Assembly (NCBI GenBank): GCA_041752315.1 | Contig: JBGSHJ010000057.1 | Location: 79,619 to 143,618, forward strand | Source of the DNA: SYFY01 sp041752315 | GTDB taxonomy: Bacteria > Pseudomonadota > Gammaproteobacteria > Pseudomonadales > Azotimanducaceae | DNA: 64,000 bases | Direction: 5' to 3' | In this document: piece after piece, positions 35,930-44,058 of the stretch | How positions within the stretch are numbered: the stretch's first letter is position 1 | Layout: each line of letters opens with the position of its first letter | Position numbers and translations under genes: made by a program | The notes under the pieces: model-generated | Seen by the model: only the letters and a program-made list of their open reading frames with translations | Databases searched by the model: none | Told to the model about the DNA's origin: nothing

Positions 35930-37441
35930 ATGACCCCTGAAGCTCCCGGATTCTTGCGTCCGCGCCGGGATGGGCGCATCGGCTGGCCACTGTCGTGGGG
36001 CCTTGTGGTGGCCGCCGCCGGTCTGCTGGCATCCTCATGGAACATTGCCGCGCAGGAACTGCAGTTTCGACCGTGTCCCCTGGCAGGCAGCGGGGGCACC
36101 CAGGTTCTGCAGGCAGAGTGCGCTGTGCTGGAAGTGCCACTGGACCCGGCTACACCAGAAGGCACGAAGCTCGAACTGGCGGTGAGTCGTCTCGCCGGTG
36201 GTGCCCGACCTGCGCTGAAGGACGCACTGATCGCCATCAACGGTGGTCCTGGCGGCTCGTCGCGTGATCTGCTGGTTGATCTGGGTCAGGCGCTGATGAT
36301 GGTCGCCGGGACACGTGACGTCATTGTTGTCGACCAGCGAGGTACGGGCGAGTCCGCGCCACTGAAGTGCAATAACCCTGACCCTGCGGATGCCCAGCCC
36401 GACATTGACGTGATCAAACCACTCACGCAGGAGTGTCTGGCCGCACTGCCTCACGACCCGAGGTTTTTTACTACCAGCGTCGCCATCCAGGACCTCGAAC
36501 TGCTGCGACAATCGCTGGGACTCGAGACCTGGACGATGTACGGGGTCTCCTACGGCACCCGTGTTGCCCTCCACTACACCCGGCGACACCCTCAACACGT
36601 CAGGGCACTCATCGTCGATGGCATCGTGCCTACCGGGTTGATCCTGGGGGCCAATGTGCTCCACAACAGTGAAGCCGCATTCAACGCGCTGGATGGTCGA
36701 TGCCAGAAGGATGCGGATTGTTCGGCCACTTTTGGCCCACTACGACCAAAACTCGAGCAACTCAGGGAAACGCTGGGCGACGCCGCAACGATAACCCTGC
36801 CACATCCTGTGACCGGCGAACCCACCACCACCCCGCTCACCTATGAACACGTCGCAGCGACGATCCGCCTTTCACTGTACGCGCCTGAAACCATGGCGAC
36901 GATCCCCTTCATGATCGACGAAGCGCTGGCCGGCAGATACCTGCCGCTCGCCGCCCAGTCGATCCTTGCGCTTGAAAAGGTCTCCGAGTCCATCGCTGAC
37001 GGCATGCACAATGCCGTGGTCTGCACGGAGGATGCGCCATTTTTCGGCGCCGCAGAAGCAGATCGTCTGGCACAGGCGCGCACCTATCTTGGCGCGAACA
37101 TGATCGACACACTGAAAACCGTCTGCGCGCTATGGCCCAGGGGCGTTCTGGACGCCGATCTGCACACCTCATTCAAATCGGCCGTCCCGACCCTGATCCT
37201 GTCGGGCGAACTGGACCCGATCACGACTCCGGCCTACGGTGAACGTCTGCTGCAACAGTTTTCGCAGGGTCTCCACCTGGTGGCCAGGGGCCAGGGTCAT
37301 GGCGTGCTTGCACGCAGTTGCATGCCCCGCTTGGCCGCCCGGTTTGCAGCCGACCCATTGGACCGGAGCATCAATACACTCTGCCTTGACAAGAGCCCAC
37401 CAACACCCATATTCCTCAACAGCCTTGGACCATCGCCATGA
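35930..37441 (+). CDS. Exported alpha/beta hydrolase with TAP-like C-terminal domain (S33 family)
   Basis: About 503 residues. The N-terminus has an Arg-rich segment and a hydrophobic signal (WGLVVAAAGLLASSW), predicting export. Alpha/beta hydrolase motifs: oxyanion loop INGGPGGSS, VVDQRGTGES, nucleophile Ser in GVSYGT, Asp in GELDPIT and His in GQGHGV. The C-terminal TAP-like region suggests a proline aminopeptidase/tripeptidyl peptidase type enzyme; the substrate is unknown. Its TGA overlaps the ATG of a NatA-type ATPase (ATGA), so it is translationally coupled to an ABC exporter. Confidence 0.88.
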   Translation: MTPEAPGFLRPRRDGRIGWPLSWGLVVAAAGLLASSWNIAAQELQFRPCPLAGSGGTQVLQAECAVLEVPLDPATPEGTKLELAVSRLAGGARPALKDALIAINGGPGGSSRDLLVDLGQALMMVAGTRDVIVVDQRGTGESAPLKCNNPDPADAQPDIDVIKPLTQECLAALPHDPRFFTTSVAIQDLELLRQSLGLETWTMYGVSYGTRVALHYTRRHPQHVRALIVDGIVPTGLILGANVLHNSEAAFNALDGRCQKDADCSATFGPLRPKLEQLRETLGDAATITLPHPVTGEPTTTPLTYEHVAATIRLSLYAPETMATIPFMIDEALAGRYLPLAAQSILALEKVSESIADGMHNAVVCTEDAPFFGAAEADRLAQARTYLGANMIDTLKTVCALWPRGVLDADLHTSFKSAVPTLILSGELDPITTPAYGERLLQQFSQGLHLVARGQGHGVLARSCMPRLAARFAADPLDRSINTLCLDKSPPTPIFLNSLGPSP

Positions 37442-38169
37442 TCCGCGTGGACAACCTGTCGAAACAGTTTGGTGGTGTACGCGCCATCGACAATGTTTCC
37501 TTTGTTGCGCAGGACCAGCGGGTCACCGCTCTGCTTGGTCCAAACGGCGCCGGCAAGTCGACGACACTGCGTGTACTGGCAGCGGTCATTCGTGCCGACT
37601 CAGGCACCGCCGAAATCAATGGTCACGAAGTTCACGCTGCACCCGATCTGGTGCGGGCATCCATCGGGGTCATGCCCCACAACTCGGGAGTTTACGCACG
37701 ACTCTCGGCGAGGGAGAACATACGCTACTTCGGTCGATTGCAGGGATTGTCGGGAGATGCTCTCGAAGAGCGCATCGAGCGTCTGATGGATCAGCTGGAG
37801 ATGCGTGCCTTTGCGGATCGCCGCACCAAGGGATTTTCCCAGGGCCAGAAGGTCAAGGTCGCACTGGCCCGGGCGCTCGTACATGATCCCAGACACGTGC
37901 TGCTGGACGAACCAACCAATGGACTCGATGTCATGGCAACACGCGCCCTGCGCGATATCGTGCATGGATTGCGTGCGGCCGGTTGTTGTGTGCTGTTTTC
38001 CAGTCACATCATGCAGGAAGTCGAAAACCTCTGTGATGACGTCGTGATCATCGCCGGCGGCCGGGTCTGTTACACCGGAACGCTGGGCAATCTCAGGGTG
38101 GTTGCCGGGACTGCGGATCTCGAAGAAGCCTTCATGTCCCTTGCCGGCCTGACGCAGGTTCACCCGTGA
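37438..38169 (+). CDS. ABC transporter ATP-binding protein (NatA-like)
   Basis: 243-residue ABC ATPase: Walker A GPNGAGKST, Q-loop region GVMPHNSGVY (His-Asn rather than Gln at the usual Q position), signature FSQGQKVKVALARAL (variant of LSGGQ), Walker B HVLLDEPTNGLD, H-loop FSSHIM. The FSQGQ signature and C-terminus resemble NatA-type ATPases of Na+/drug exporters. Coupled by four-base overlaps to the hydrolase before it and the permease after it. Confidence 0.93.
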   Translation: MIRVDNLSKQFGGVRAIDNVSFVAQDQRVTALLGPNGAGKSTTLRVLAAVIRADSGTAEINGHEVHAAPDLVRASIGVMPHNSGVYARLSARENIRYFGRLQGLSGDALEERIERLMDQLEMRAFADRRTKGFSQGQKVKVALARALVHDPRHVLLDEPTNGLDVMATRALRDIVHGLRAAGCCVLFSSHIMQEVENLCDDVVIIAGGRVCYTGTLGNLRVVAGTADLEEAFMSLAGLTQVHP

Positions 38170-39347
38170 GTGCATTTGTCACTGTCCTGGTCAAGGAGTG
38201 CATCGACAATCTGCGCGATCGCAGGACGCTGGTCTCCACGTTTGCACTTTCCCTGCTGGGGCCGATCATCCTGGTGGGTCTGATGAGCTTCATTCTCGAT
38301 CGCGCCCTTGGTGAACAAGACGATGCCATTCCCTTTTCCCTGGTTGGCGCTGCAAACGCCCCGGCCCTGACGGCCTGGCTGCGTGAACAGAATTATGCAA
38401 TCACGGACATCGAACTGCCGGATGGAACCGATCCCCGGACACTGGTCACTTCCGGTGCAAACGACGTGGTCCTGATCATTCCGGCAAACTTCGCCAAACG
38501 TTTCCGGGCTGGTCAGATGACGACCTTCACCATCGTCTACGACTCATCCCGGATGGGCTCTGCCTCGCGCCGGGCAAGTCAACTCGAACGTGCACTCAAC
38601 AGTTACGCCAGAGCCATCGGCGTGCTGCGTTTGCAGGTCCGCGGCATCGACCCTCAATTGATTCAACCCATACTGGTGCATGAACTGGATGTGGCTTCAT
38701 CCGCGGAGCGCGCCCTGGCGATCCTGTCCATGGTGCCCTACTTCATCCTGCTGGTTGCTTTCATGGGTGGTTTTTATCTCGCCATCGATACCACAACCGG
38801 AGAACGCGAACACGGATCGCTCGAGCCGCTGCTGTCGCAACCCGTGTCACGGGCCTCCCTGGTCCTGGGCAAGATCGCCGCCACCTGTGTTTTTGCGCTG
38901 GCAAGCCTGTTGTTGTTGCTGGCCGGTTTCTACGTCGGCCTGCCATGGGTACCGCTCGAGCGTATCGGGCTTTCGCTCGACGTTTCGTTCGGTAATTTTC
39001 TCATGATCTTCGTGCTCATGATTCCGTTGATCTGGTTTGCCGGTGCCCTGCTCACCGTGGTCGCCTCGTTTGCCAGAACCTACAAGGAAGCGCAGACCTA
39101 TCTGTCTTTCCTGATCATGGTGCCTACCCTGCCGATCCTGTTTACCCAGTTGATGGGTATCGAGGCGAGCCTGTGGATGATGCTGGTACCAAGTCTCGGT
39201 CAATCACTCCTCATCCAGGGTTTCCTGACCAACGAAGCTGTTTCCGGCCTCGACCTCTGGTGCTCCGTACTGTCGACCAGCCTGCTGGCCGCATTGCTGA
39301 CGCGCACGGCCATCTGGATCTACAGCCGGGAACAGATCCTCGGCTGA
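38166..39347 (+). CDS. ABC transporter permease (NatB-like, ABC-2 type)
   Basis: 393 residues. The N-terminal KECIDNLRDRRTLVSTF is typical of NatB/YhaP permeases, then a membrane helix, a roughly 150-residue extracytoplasmic domain (residues about 50-190) and five or six C-terminal helices. The family motif TTTGEREHGSLEPLLSQPVSR connects domain and membrane part. GTG start at 38166 overlapping the ATPase stop (GTGA). With the ATPase it forms an exporter; the substrate is unknown. Confidence 0.92.
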   Translation: MSAFVTVLVKECIDNLRDRRTLVSTFALSLLGPIILVGLMSFILDRALGEQDDAIPFSLVGAANAPALTAWLREQNYAITDIELPDGTDPRTLVTSGANDVVLIIPANFAKRFRAGQMTTFTIVYDSSRMGSASRRASQLERALNSYARAIGVLRLQVRGIDPQLIQPILVHELDVASSAERALAILSMVPYFILLVAFMGGFYLAIDTTTGEREHGSLEPLLSQPVSRASLVLGKIAATCVFALASLLLLLAGFYVGLPWVPLERIGLSLDVSFGNFLMIFVLMIPLIWFAGALLTVVASFARTYKEAQTYLSFLIMVPTLPILFTQLMGIEASLWMMLVPSLGQSLLIQGFLTNEAVSGLDLWCSVLSTSLLAALLTRTAIWIYSREQILG

Positions 39348-39381
39348 AGTCCTCGGTGTCGACCCTCGGGATGACCGGGGT

Positions 39382-39792
39382 TCAGCGAATCACGGCGCTG
39401 ACCCGCACCGGTACAATGCGCAGAACGACCCGCTTTTCCCTGGCAATCCAGGCGGCGAGATCGGCAGGCTGCGAGTATCCGGTGCCCTGAATGGCATCAA
39501 ACACGGCTTTTGTCGCAGGCACGAGGTTGTCCCTTTGAATGATCGCCTTGCCTTCGATGGCCACAAAATTGAACGGCTCGGCGTTGCTGATGATGCAGAG
39601 GTTGACTCTATCATCGGCGGCGATACTCGTGACCTTGAAGCGATCACCAGGTGTACTGACCACCAGTTCGTCGCCTTCTCGCGCATAGGCGATGACCGAA
39701 CTTACCGGGCCACCTGTCTTTCGCAACGTTGTCAGTACGGCCCACCGATGGTTGGTCACAAAGGCATCCCAGACGGGATTATCGGAAATCAT
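39382..39792 (-). CDS. Pyridoxamine 5'-phosphate oxidase-fold (PPOX class) protein
   Basis: 136 residues with the split-barrel flavin-binding fold: WAVLTTLRKTGGPVSSVIAYAREGDELVVST and KVTSIAADDRVNLCIIS. Such proteins bind FMN or F420 and act as small oxidoreductases; cofactor and substrate cannot be told from sequence. ATG has GGAG upstream. It follows a CoA-transferase gene by about 100 bases on the same strand, so they may be co-transcribed. Confidence 0.8.
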   Translation of the reverse strand: MISDNPVWDAFVTNHRWAVLTTLRKTGGPVSSVIAYAREGDELVVSTPGDRFKVTSIAADDRVNLCIISNAEPFNFVAIEGKAIIQRDNLVPATKAVFDAIQGTGYSQPADLAAWIAREKRVVLRIVPVRVSAVIR

Positions 39793-39895
39793 GTGCTCTC
39801 CTCATCTATCAAGAACAGGGACTGAAAACAGGAACCCGGGCGTGGTGATCATCGACGGCAGTCCGTTTCAGCACACCGATGCACACGCTGTTCAC

Positions 39896-41095
39896 TCAGA
39901 TCTGACCAGCGACGGCCCCACTACGGACGAGGCTCTCGATTTCTTCGTCGCCCCAACCAAATTCGCGCAGCACCTCACCTGAATCGGCGCCGACATCGGG
40001 CGCCCGCCTGGGCGGTTTCTTGGCCTCATCTCCCACAAAGATCGGACTGTTGATCGTCAACCGGTAGTCTTCGCCAGGATCACCGGTTGGAATGACATAG
40101 TCGTTCGCAAGTACCTGCGGATCTTCAATGACCTGCCCCATCGGGGTTGCCTTGCCGTAGGTGACATCGGCTGCATCCAGCCGGCGACAGACTTCTTCGA
40201 GCGTGAAACCGCCAATGGTCTGCTGCAGCAGCGTGATCAGCTCCATGCGGTTGCGCATCGCCGATCGAAGATCGAGAAAACGCGGATCCGATCGAAGGTC
40301 CTGCCGATCAAGCGCGGCGCAGATCCTTGGCCATTCCTTGGCAGGATTGATGGCCGCCAGGACGATGAAAAAACCGTCCGCCGACTGGTACACCCCGGTG
40401 AATGGGTTGTGCCAGCCTTTTTCCTGCTTGTGCCGGCCCAGATCGTTACCGGCAATTACACCCTGCAGGGCCATGCCGTTTGACCACACTCCATTGGCCA
40501 GCAGGGAGGTCGACACATAACCACCCTGACCGGTAACGGCACGCCGATACAGACCGGTCATGATCGCACCATACAGGGCCACCGAAGTGGAGTGGTCGCC
40601 CATTCCCGGTGAAGCATTCTGCGGCGGCCCGCCTTGAGCGCGAATGAACTCCATGAGACCACTGCGTCCCCACCAGGCGGTCACGTCAAACGCGCGGCGA
40701 CCCACTTCAGGCCCGCGGGTGCCATATCCGGTGATATGGGCAAAGATCAGTCGCGGATTCAGTTCCCGCAGACGCTCGTATTCGAGTTCATATTTTTCCA
40801 GCGCCGGTTGGAGAAAGTTGGTCGTCAGGACATCCGCCTGCTCGATCAGCCGATGCATGACCTGACGAGCTTCCGGATGCGTGAGATCCAGACAAAGGCT
40901 GCGCTTGTTTCTGGAGGTCAGCTGCCAGTGATAAGGAACCGGATACGGGCCGACCAGGGTCCGGTAACCATCCCCGCCCGGTGGCTCGATCTTGATCACG
41001 CGTGCGCCGAAGTCGGCCATGATCGTGGCCGCCGCGGGACCTGCCAGGAAGCTCGCAGCATCGATCACGGTGATGTCTTCCAGCAGGTAGGTCAT
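39896..41095 (-). CDS. Family III CoA-transferase (CaiB/BaiF)
   Basis: About 399 residues from ATG at 41095 (MTYLLEDITVIDAASFLAGPAAATIMADFGARVIKIEPPGGD). The family landmarks are present: NKRSLCLDLTHPEARQVMHRLIEQADVLTTNF, GYGTRGPEVGRRAFDVTAWW with the Asp at the catalytic position, and the C-terminal DDPQV-like EDPQVLAN. It transfers CoA between carboxylic acids; substrate unknown. A longer frame to 41299 has a weak start. Paired divergently with a TerB-like gene and a second CoA-transferase. Confidence 0.92.
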   Translation of the reverse strand: MTYLLEDITVIDAASFLAGPAAATIMADFGARVIKIEPPGGDGYRTLVGPYPVPYHWQLTSRNKRSLCLDLTHPEARQVMHRLIEQADVLTTNFLQPALEKYELEYERLRELNPRLIFAHITGYGTRGPEVGRRAFDVTAWWGRSGLMEFIRAQGGPPQNASPGMGDHSTSVALYGAIMTGLYRRAVTGQGGYVSTSLLANGVWSNGMALQGVIAGNDLGRHKQEKGWHNPFTGVYQSADGFFIVLAAINPAKEWPRICAALDRQDLRSDPRFLDLRSAMRNRMELITLLQQTIGGFTLEEVCRRLDAADVTYGKATPMGQVIEDPQVLANDYVIPTGDPGEDYRLTINSPIFVGDEAKKPPRRAPDVGADSGEVLREFGWGDEEIESLVRSGAVAGQI

Positions 41096-41311
41096 GCAAT
41101 GTGTCCGGGTAGTTGGGGAAACGGCCCAGGCCATGAACCTGGGTCGCAAGAGCGCGAAGTTACTTATTCCTGCCAGCACGCACAACCGGTGGCAATGACA
41201 ACTCCCCAAAACGGTCGGTATCCGGCGCGAACCGAGCGCGGATGACCGACTATTCGTCGCCTGTATCGTCCTCTGGTACTCTACGCCGGATGAAACCAAC
41301 GGGAGCGAGCG

Positions 41312-41743
41312 ATGGCTTTGGCGGATCTGGGGAAGGTGTTGAAGATTTTCGGTGGTTCGGAACCCACCCCTGAAGAACGTGCGGACCTGGCCAAAGAGGT
41401 CATGCTGATGGTGCTGGCTCGTGCCACGGCTGCCGACACGAATATCAAGCAGATTGAAGTCGACACCGTTCGGCGTGTACTCAAGACCTATACGCAGACC
41501 GACTTCTCCAGTGCCGACATTCGAGTCGCTGCAAGCACGGCGTTGTACGAAAAAGCACCACTGGATCGATTTGTCTCATCGGCTGCACGCAAGCTGGATA
41601 CTGCCGCCAGGATGGCCATCGCCAATGCACTGAAGGAAGTGGTGCACTCTGACGAGCGTGTGAGTGACCACGAAATCAGCTTCTTCAACAACATCGTGAA
41701 CTCACTGGACCTGACCCCGGCCCAACTGATGGGCATCGAGTAA
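41312..41743 (+). CDS. TerB-like (tellurite-resistance B family) protein
   Basis: 143-residue all-helical protein. Acidic TerB repeats are visible as ATAADTNIKQIEVDTVRRVL and VHSDERVSDHEISFFNNIV, the pattern thought to bind a metal. TerB-like proteins of this size are common cytoplasmic proteins of unknown role. GGGAG lies upstream of the ATG. The following CoA-transferase begins 14 bases after its stop. Confidence 0.85.
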   Translation: MALADLGKVLKIFGGSEPTPEERADLAKEVMLMVLARATAADTNIKQIEVDTVRRVLKTYTQTDFSSADIRVAASTALYEKAPLDRFVSSAARKLDTAARMAIANALKEVVHSDERVSDHEISFFNNIVNSLDLTPAQLMGIE

Positions 41744-41757
41744 ACAGGGACTTTCCT

Positions 41758-42951
41758 GTGCAGGCACTGGCCGGTCTTCGCATCCTGGACTTTACGCAGG
41801 TTCTGGCCGGCCCCTTTGCAACCCAGCAACTGGCTGGACTCGGTGCACAGGTCATCAAGGTCGAGACAATCGGCACCGGCGACATGACCCGCGGCGGTTT
41901 GCTGAGAGACGAACATGGACAGACAGCGCCGTCGTTCACTACCTGCAATGTTGGCAAACACAGCATTGCCATCAACCTGAAAGATCCTCGCGGCGCGGAG
42001 ATCATAAGGCGCCTGCTGCCAGGTTGCGACGTCCTGGTGGAGAACTTCAAACCGGGTGTCATGGGTCGATTGGGCTTTGGTTATGACGTCGTGAGGGAAT
42101 TGCGACCCGATATCATCTACTGCTCGATTTCCGGTTACGGACAAACCGGCCCGGCAGCGGAACAACCCGCGTTTGACGGCGCCATCCAGGCCGCTTCCGG
42201 AATGATGAGCATCACCGGCCATGCGGAGACAGGACCTGTTCGAACCGGCTTTTTTGCCGTGGACATGTCGACGGCACTGAATGCCGCATTTGCCATCAGT
42301 GCCTCCCTGTTGCGTCGAGCGCGAACTGGCGAGGGGCAACGCCTGGACGTCTCCATGCTGGACACCGCCATGATGATGATCGCGCCGCAGATGTCTGCCT
42401 ATCTGGCCAATGGCCTGCTGCCGGACCTCCTGGGAAATCGATCACCGACCCGTCAACCCACCGCCAACGTCTTCGCCACCGCCGACGGCCATATCCAGAT
42501 CGCTGCACTCAGCGAACGGCATGTGCAGGGGCTGTTTGGCCTGCTTGGTCTGAAGGAGTTTGCGCAACGCTTCCCCGATGCCAGGTCCCGGATCGCCAAC
42601 AATGCCGAGATCAGCGAAGCGTTGAACACCGCCCTGGCTGCTCGCACCACGGCCGCCTGGCAGGCGGCACTGATCGCCGCTGGCATTCCGGTGGCGCAGG
42701 TTCGTGGTCTTGATACAGTGGCCAGTGATGAACAACTCGCTACCCGTCTGTCGATCCAGAACGTGCCCGTCATCAACGAACAATCACCCAGCGTCAGGAC
42801 CGTGGTTGCAAGCCATATGGCGCTGACCGATGCGCCAACCGTGCAGGGCGCGGCTCCAGCGCTGGGGGAACACACTGATCAGATCATGCAACTGGCTGGT
42901 TACGCCGCCGGCGAAATCGCTGCATTGCGCACCGAGGGTGTCATCGCCTGA
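41758..42951 (+). CDS. Family III CoA-transferase (CaiB/BaiF), second copy
   Basis: 397 residues: LAGLRILDFTQVLAGPFATQQLAGLGAQVIKVE, HSIAINLKDPRGAEIIRRL, CDVLVENFKPGVM, and YGQTGPAAEQPAFDGAIQAASG with the catalytic Asp. GTG start at 41758. Closer to the classic formyl-CoA transferase/racemase pattern than the 39.9 kb copy, so the two are unlikely to be recent duplicates. Its stop codon directly abuts the stop codon of the convergent FAD oxidoreductase with no bases between. Confidence 0.93.
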   Translation: MQALAGLRILDFTQVLAGPFATQQLAGLGAQVIKVETIGTGDMTRGGLLRDEHGQTAPSFTTCNVGKHSIAINLKDPRGAEIIRRLLPGCDVLVENFKPGVMGRLGFGYDVVRELRPDIIYCSISGYGQTGPAAEQPAFDGAIQAASGMMSITGHAETGPVRTGFFAVDMSTALNAAFAISASLLRRARTGEGQRLDVSMLDTAMMMIAPQMSAYLANGLLPDLLGNRSPTRQPTANVFATADGHIQIAALSERHVQGLFGLLGLKEFAQRFPDARSRIANNAEISEALNTALAARTTAAWQAALIAAGIPVAQVRGLDTVASDEQLATRLSIQNVPVINEQSPSVRTVVASHMALTDAPTVQGAAPALGEHTDQIMQLAGYAAGEIAALRTEGVIA

Positions 42952-44058
42952 TCAGCGCTGAACAAATCGGCCAACGGACACTGCAGGCTCCGTATCCAAC
43001 TGATTCATAATCGCGTCTGCAACCAGTTTGCCCACGGCGGGTGAAGTCTGGACACCAAACCCGCCAAATCCAGCCAGCCAGAAAAAACCCTCGGCCCTGG
43101 GATCAAATCCGATCACCGGACGGCGATCAGGGACAAACGTCCGCAAGCCTGCCCAGCGGTGCAGCAGCCGATCAACCCTGCACGTCGTGAGGCGCTGGAA
43201 ATTGTCGATCACCCCGGCAACATCGAGTTCTTCCGGCTGGGCATCGCAGGCTTCGCTCGGTGTCTCGTCCTCAGGGCAAAGCATCAGTCCATTGCCTTCA
43301 GGCTTGAAGTACAGATCCTCTTTCAAGGTGTGGGTCACGGGCCATACCGACGTGGTTACCTCCGTCGGGATCAACACTGCCGTGCGACGCAGCGGTTGCA
43401 GTGGAATATCGTCCAGTCCGGCCAGCTGACCGATCATGGATGCCCACGCTCCGGCGGCGTTGATGACCACCCCCGCAGTACAGCGGGTATCGGTCTCGAC
43501 GTGCCAGCGACCGCCGTCCTTCGACAAGGCACGAACTTCGGCATTGCAACGGATCTCGCCACCGGATTTGAGGAGCGTCCGGCGGTATCCCATCAGCAGG
43601 GCGTGCACATCGATCGAGTACCAATCCGGATCAAAGCAGGCCGACACTATCCGGTCCGGCCGCAGAACCGGTACCAGGGACCGCGCTTGCGCCACATCGA
43701 TTTCACAAAGTCGCGGACACAATGGTTGCCAACGCTGCAGAAAGTGCACCATACGCAGTTCATCACCCGGCTCCGCGATCGTCAGCCCACCCCGCGCCTT
43801 CAGCAGAGGCACATCGGTGAAATCCGCTGCCGGGGAAAAAAAGAACTCGCGCCCGGCCGTGGTAAGCGCGCTGACGACCGGATTTTCATATCCTTCGATA
43901 TAAAGCGCCGCCGAACGTCCACTGCTGTGATATGCGGGCTGGGACTCCCGTTCCAGTAACAGCACGCGTTGGCGGCTGGCCAGAAAGCAGGCGGCGGCCA
44001 GTCCGGCAACACCGCCACCAATGACGATCACATCGTAGTCAGTCCGCTGCGCGCACAC
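42952..44058 (-). CDS. FAD-dependent oxidoreductase (D-amino acid dehydrogenase/DAO family)
   Basis: 368 residues. N-terminal dinucleotide fold DVIVIGGGVAGLAAACFL with the ribose-binding Glu in LLERES, HSSGRSAAL, then the DAO C-terminal motifs TAGVVINAAGAWAS and GFGGFGVQTSPAVGKLVAD. Probably oxidises an amine, amino acid or 2-hydroxy acid; electron acceptor unknown. GTG start at 44058 lies inside the end of the amidohydrolase gene (20-base overlap). Last gene of a four-gene overlapping operon. Confidence 0.9.
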   Translation of the reverse strand: MCAQRTDYDVIVIGGGVAGLAAACFLASRQRVLLLERESQPAYHSSGRSAALYIEGYENPVVSALTTAGREFFFSPAADFTDVPLLKARGGLTIAEPGDELRMVHFLQRWQPLCPRLCEIDVAQARSLVPVLRPDRIVSACFDPDWYSIDVHALLMGYRRTLLKSGGEIRCNAEVRALSKDGGRWHVETDTRCTAGVVINAAGAWASMIGQLAGLDDIPLQPLRRTAVLIPTEVTTSVWPVTHTLKEDLYFKPEGNGLMLCPEDETPSEACDAQPEELDVAGVIDNFQRLTTCRVDRLLHRWAGLRTFVPDRRPVIGFDPRAEGFFWLAGFGGFGVQTSPAVGKLVADAIMNQLDTEPAVSVGRFVQR

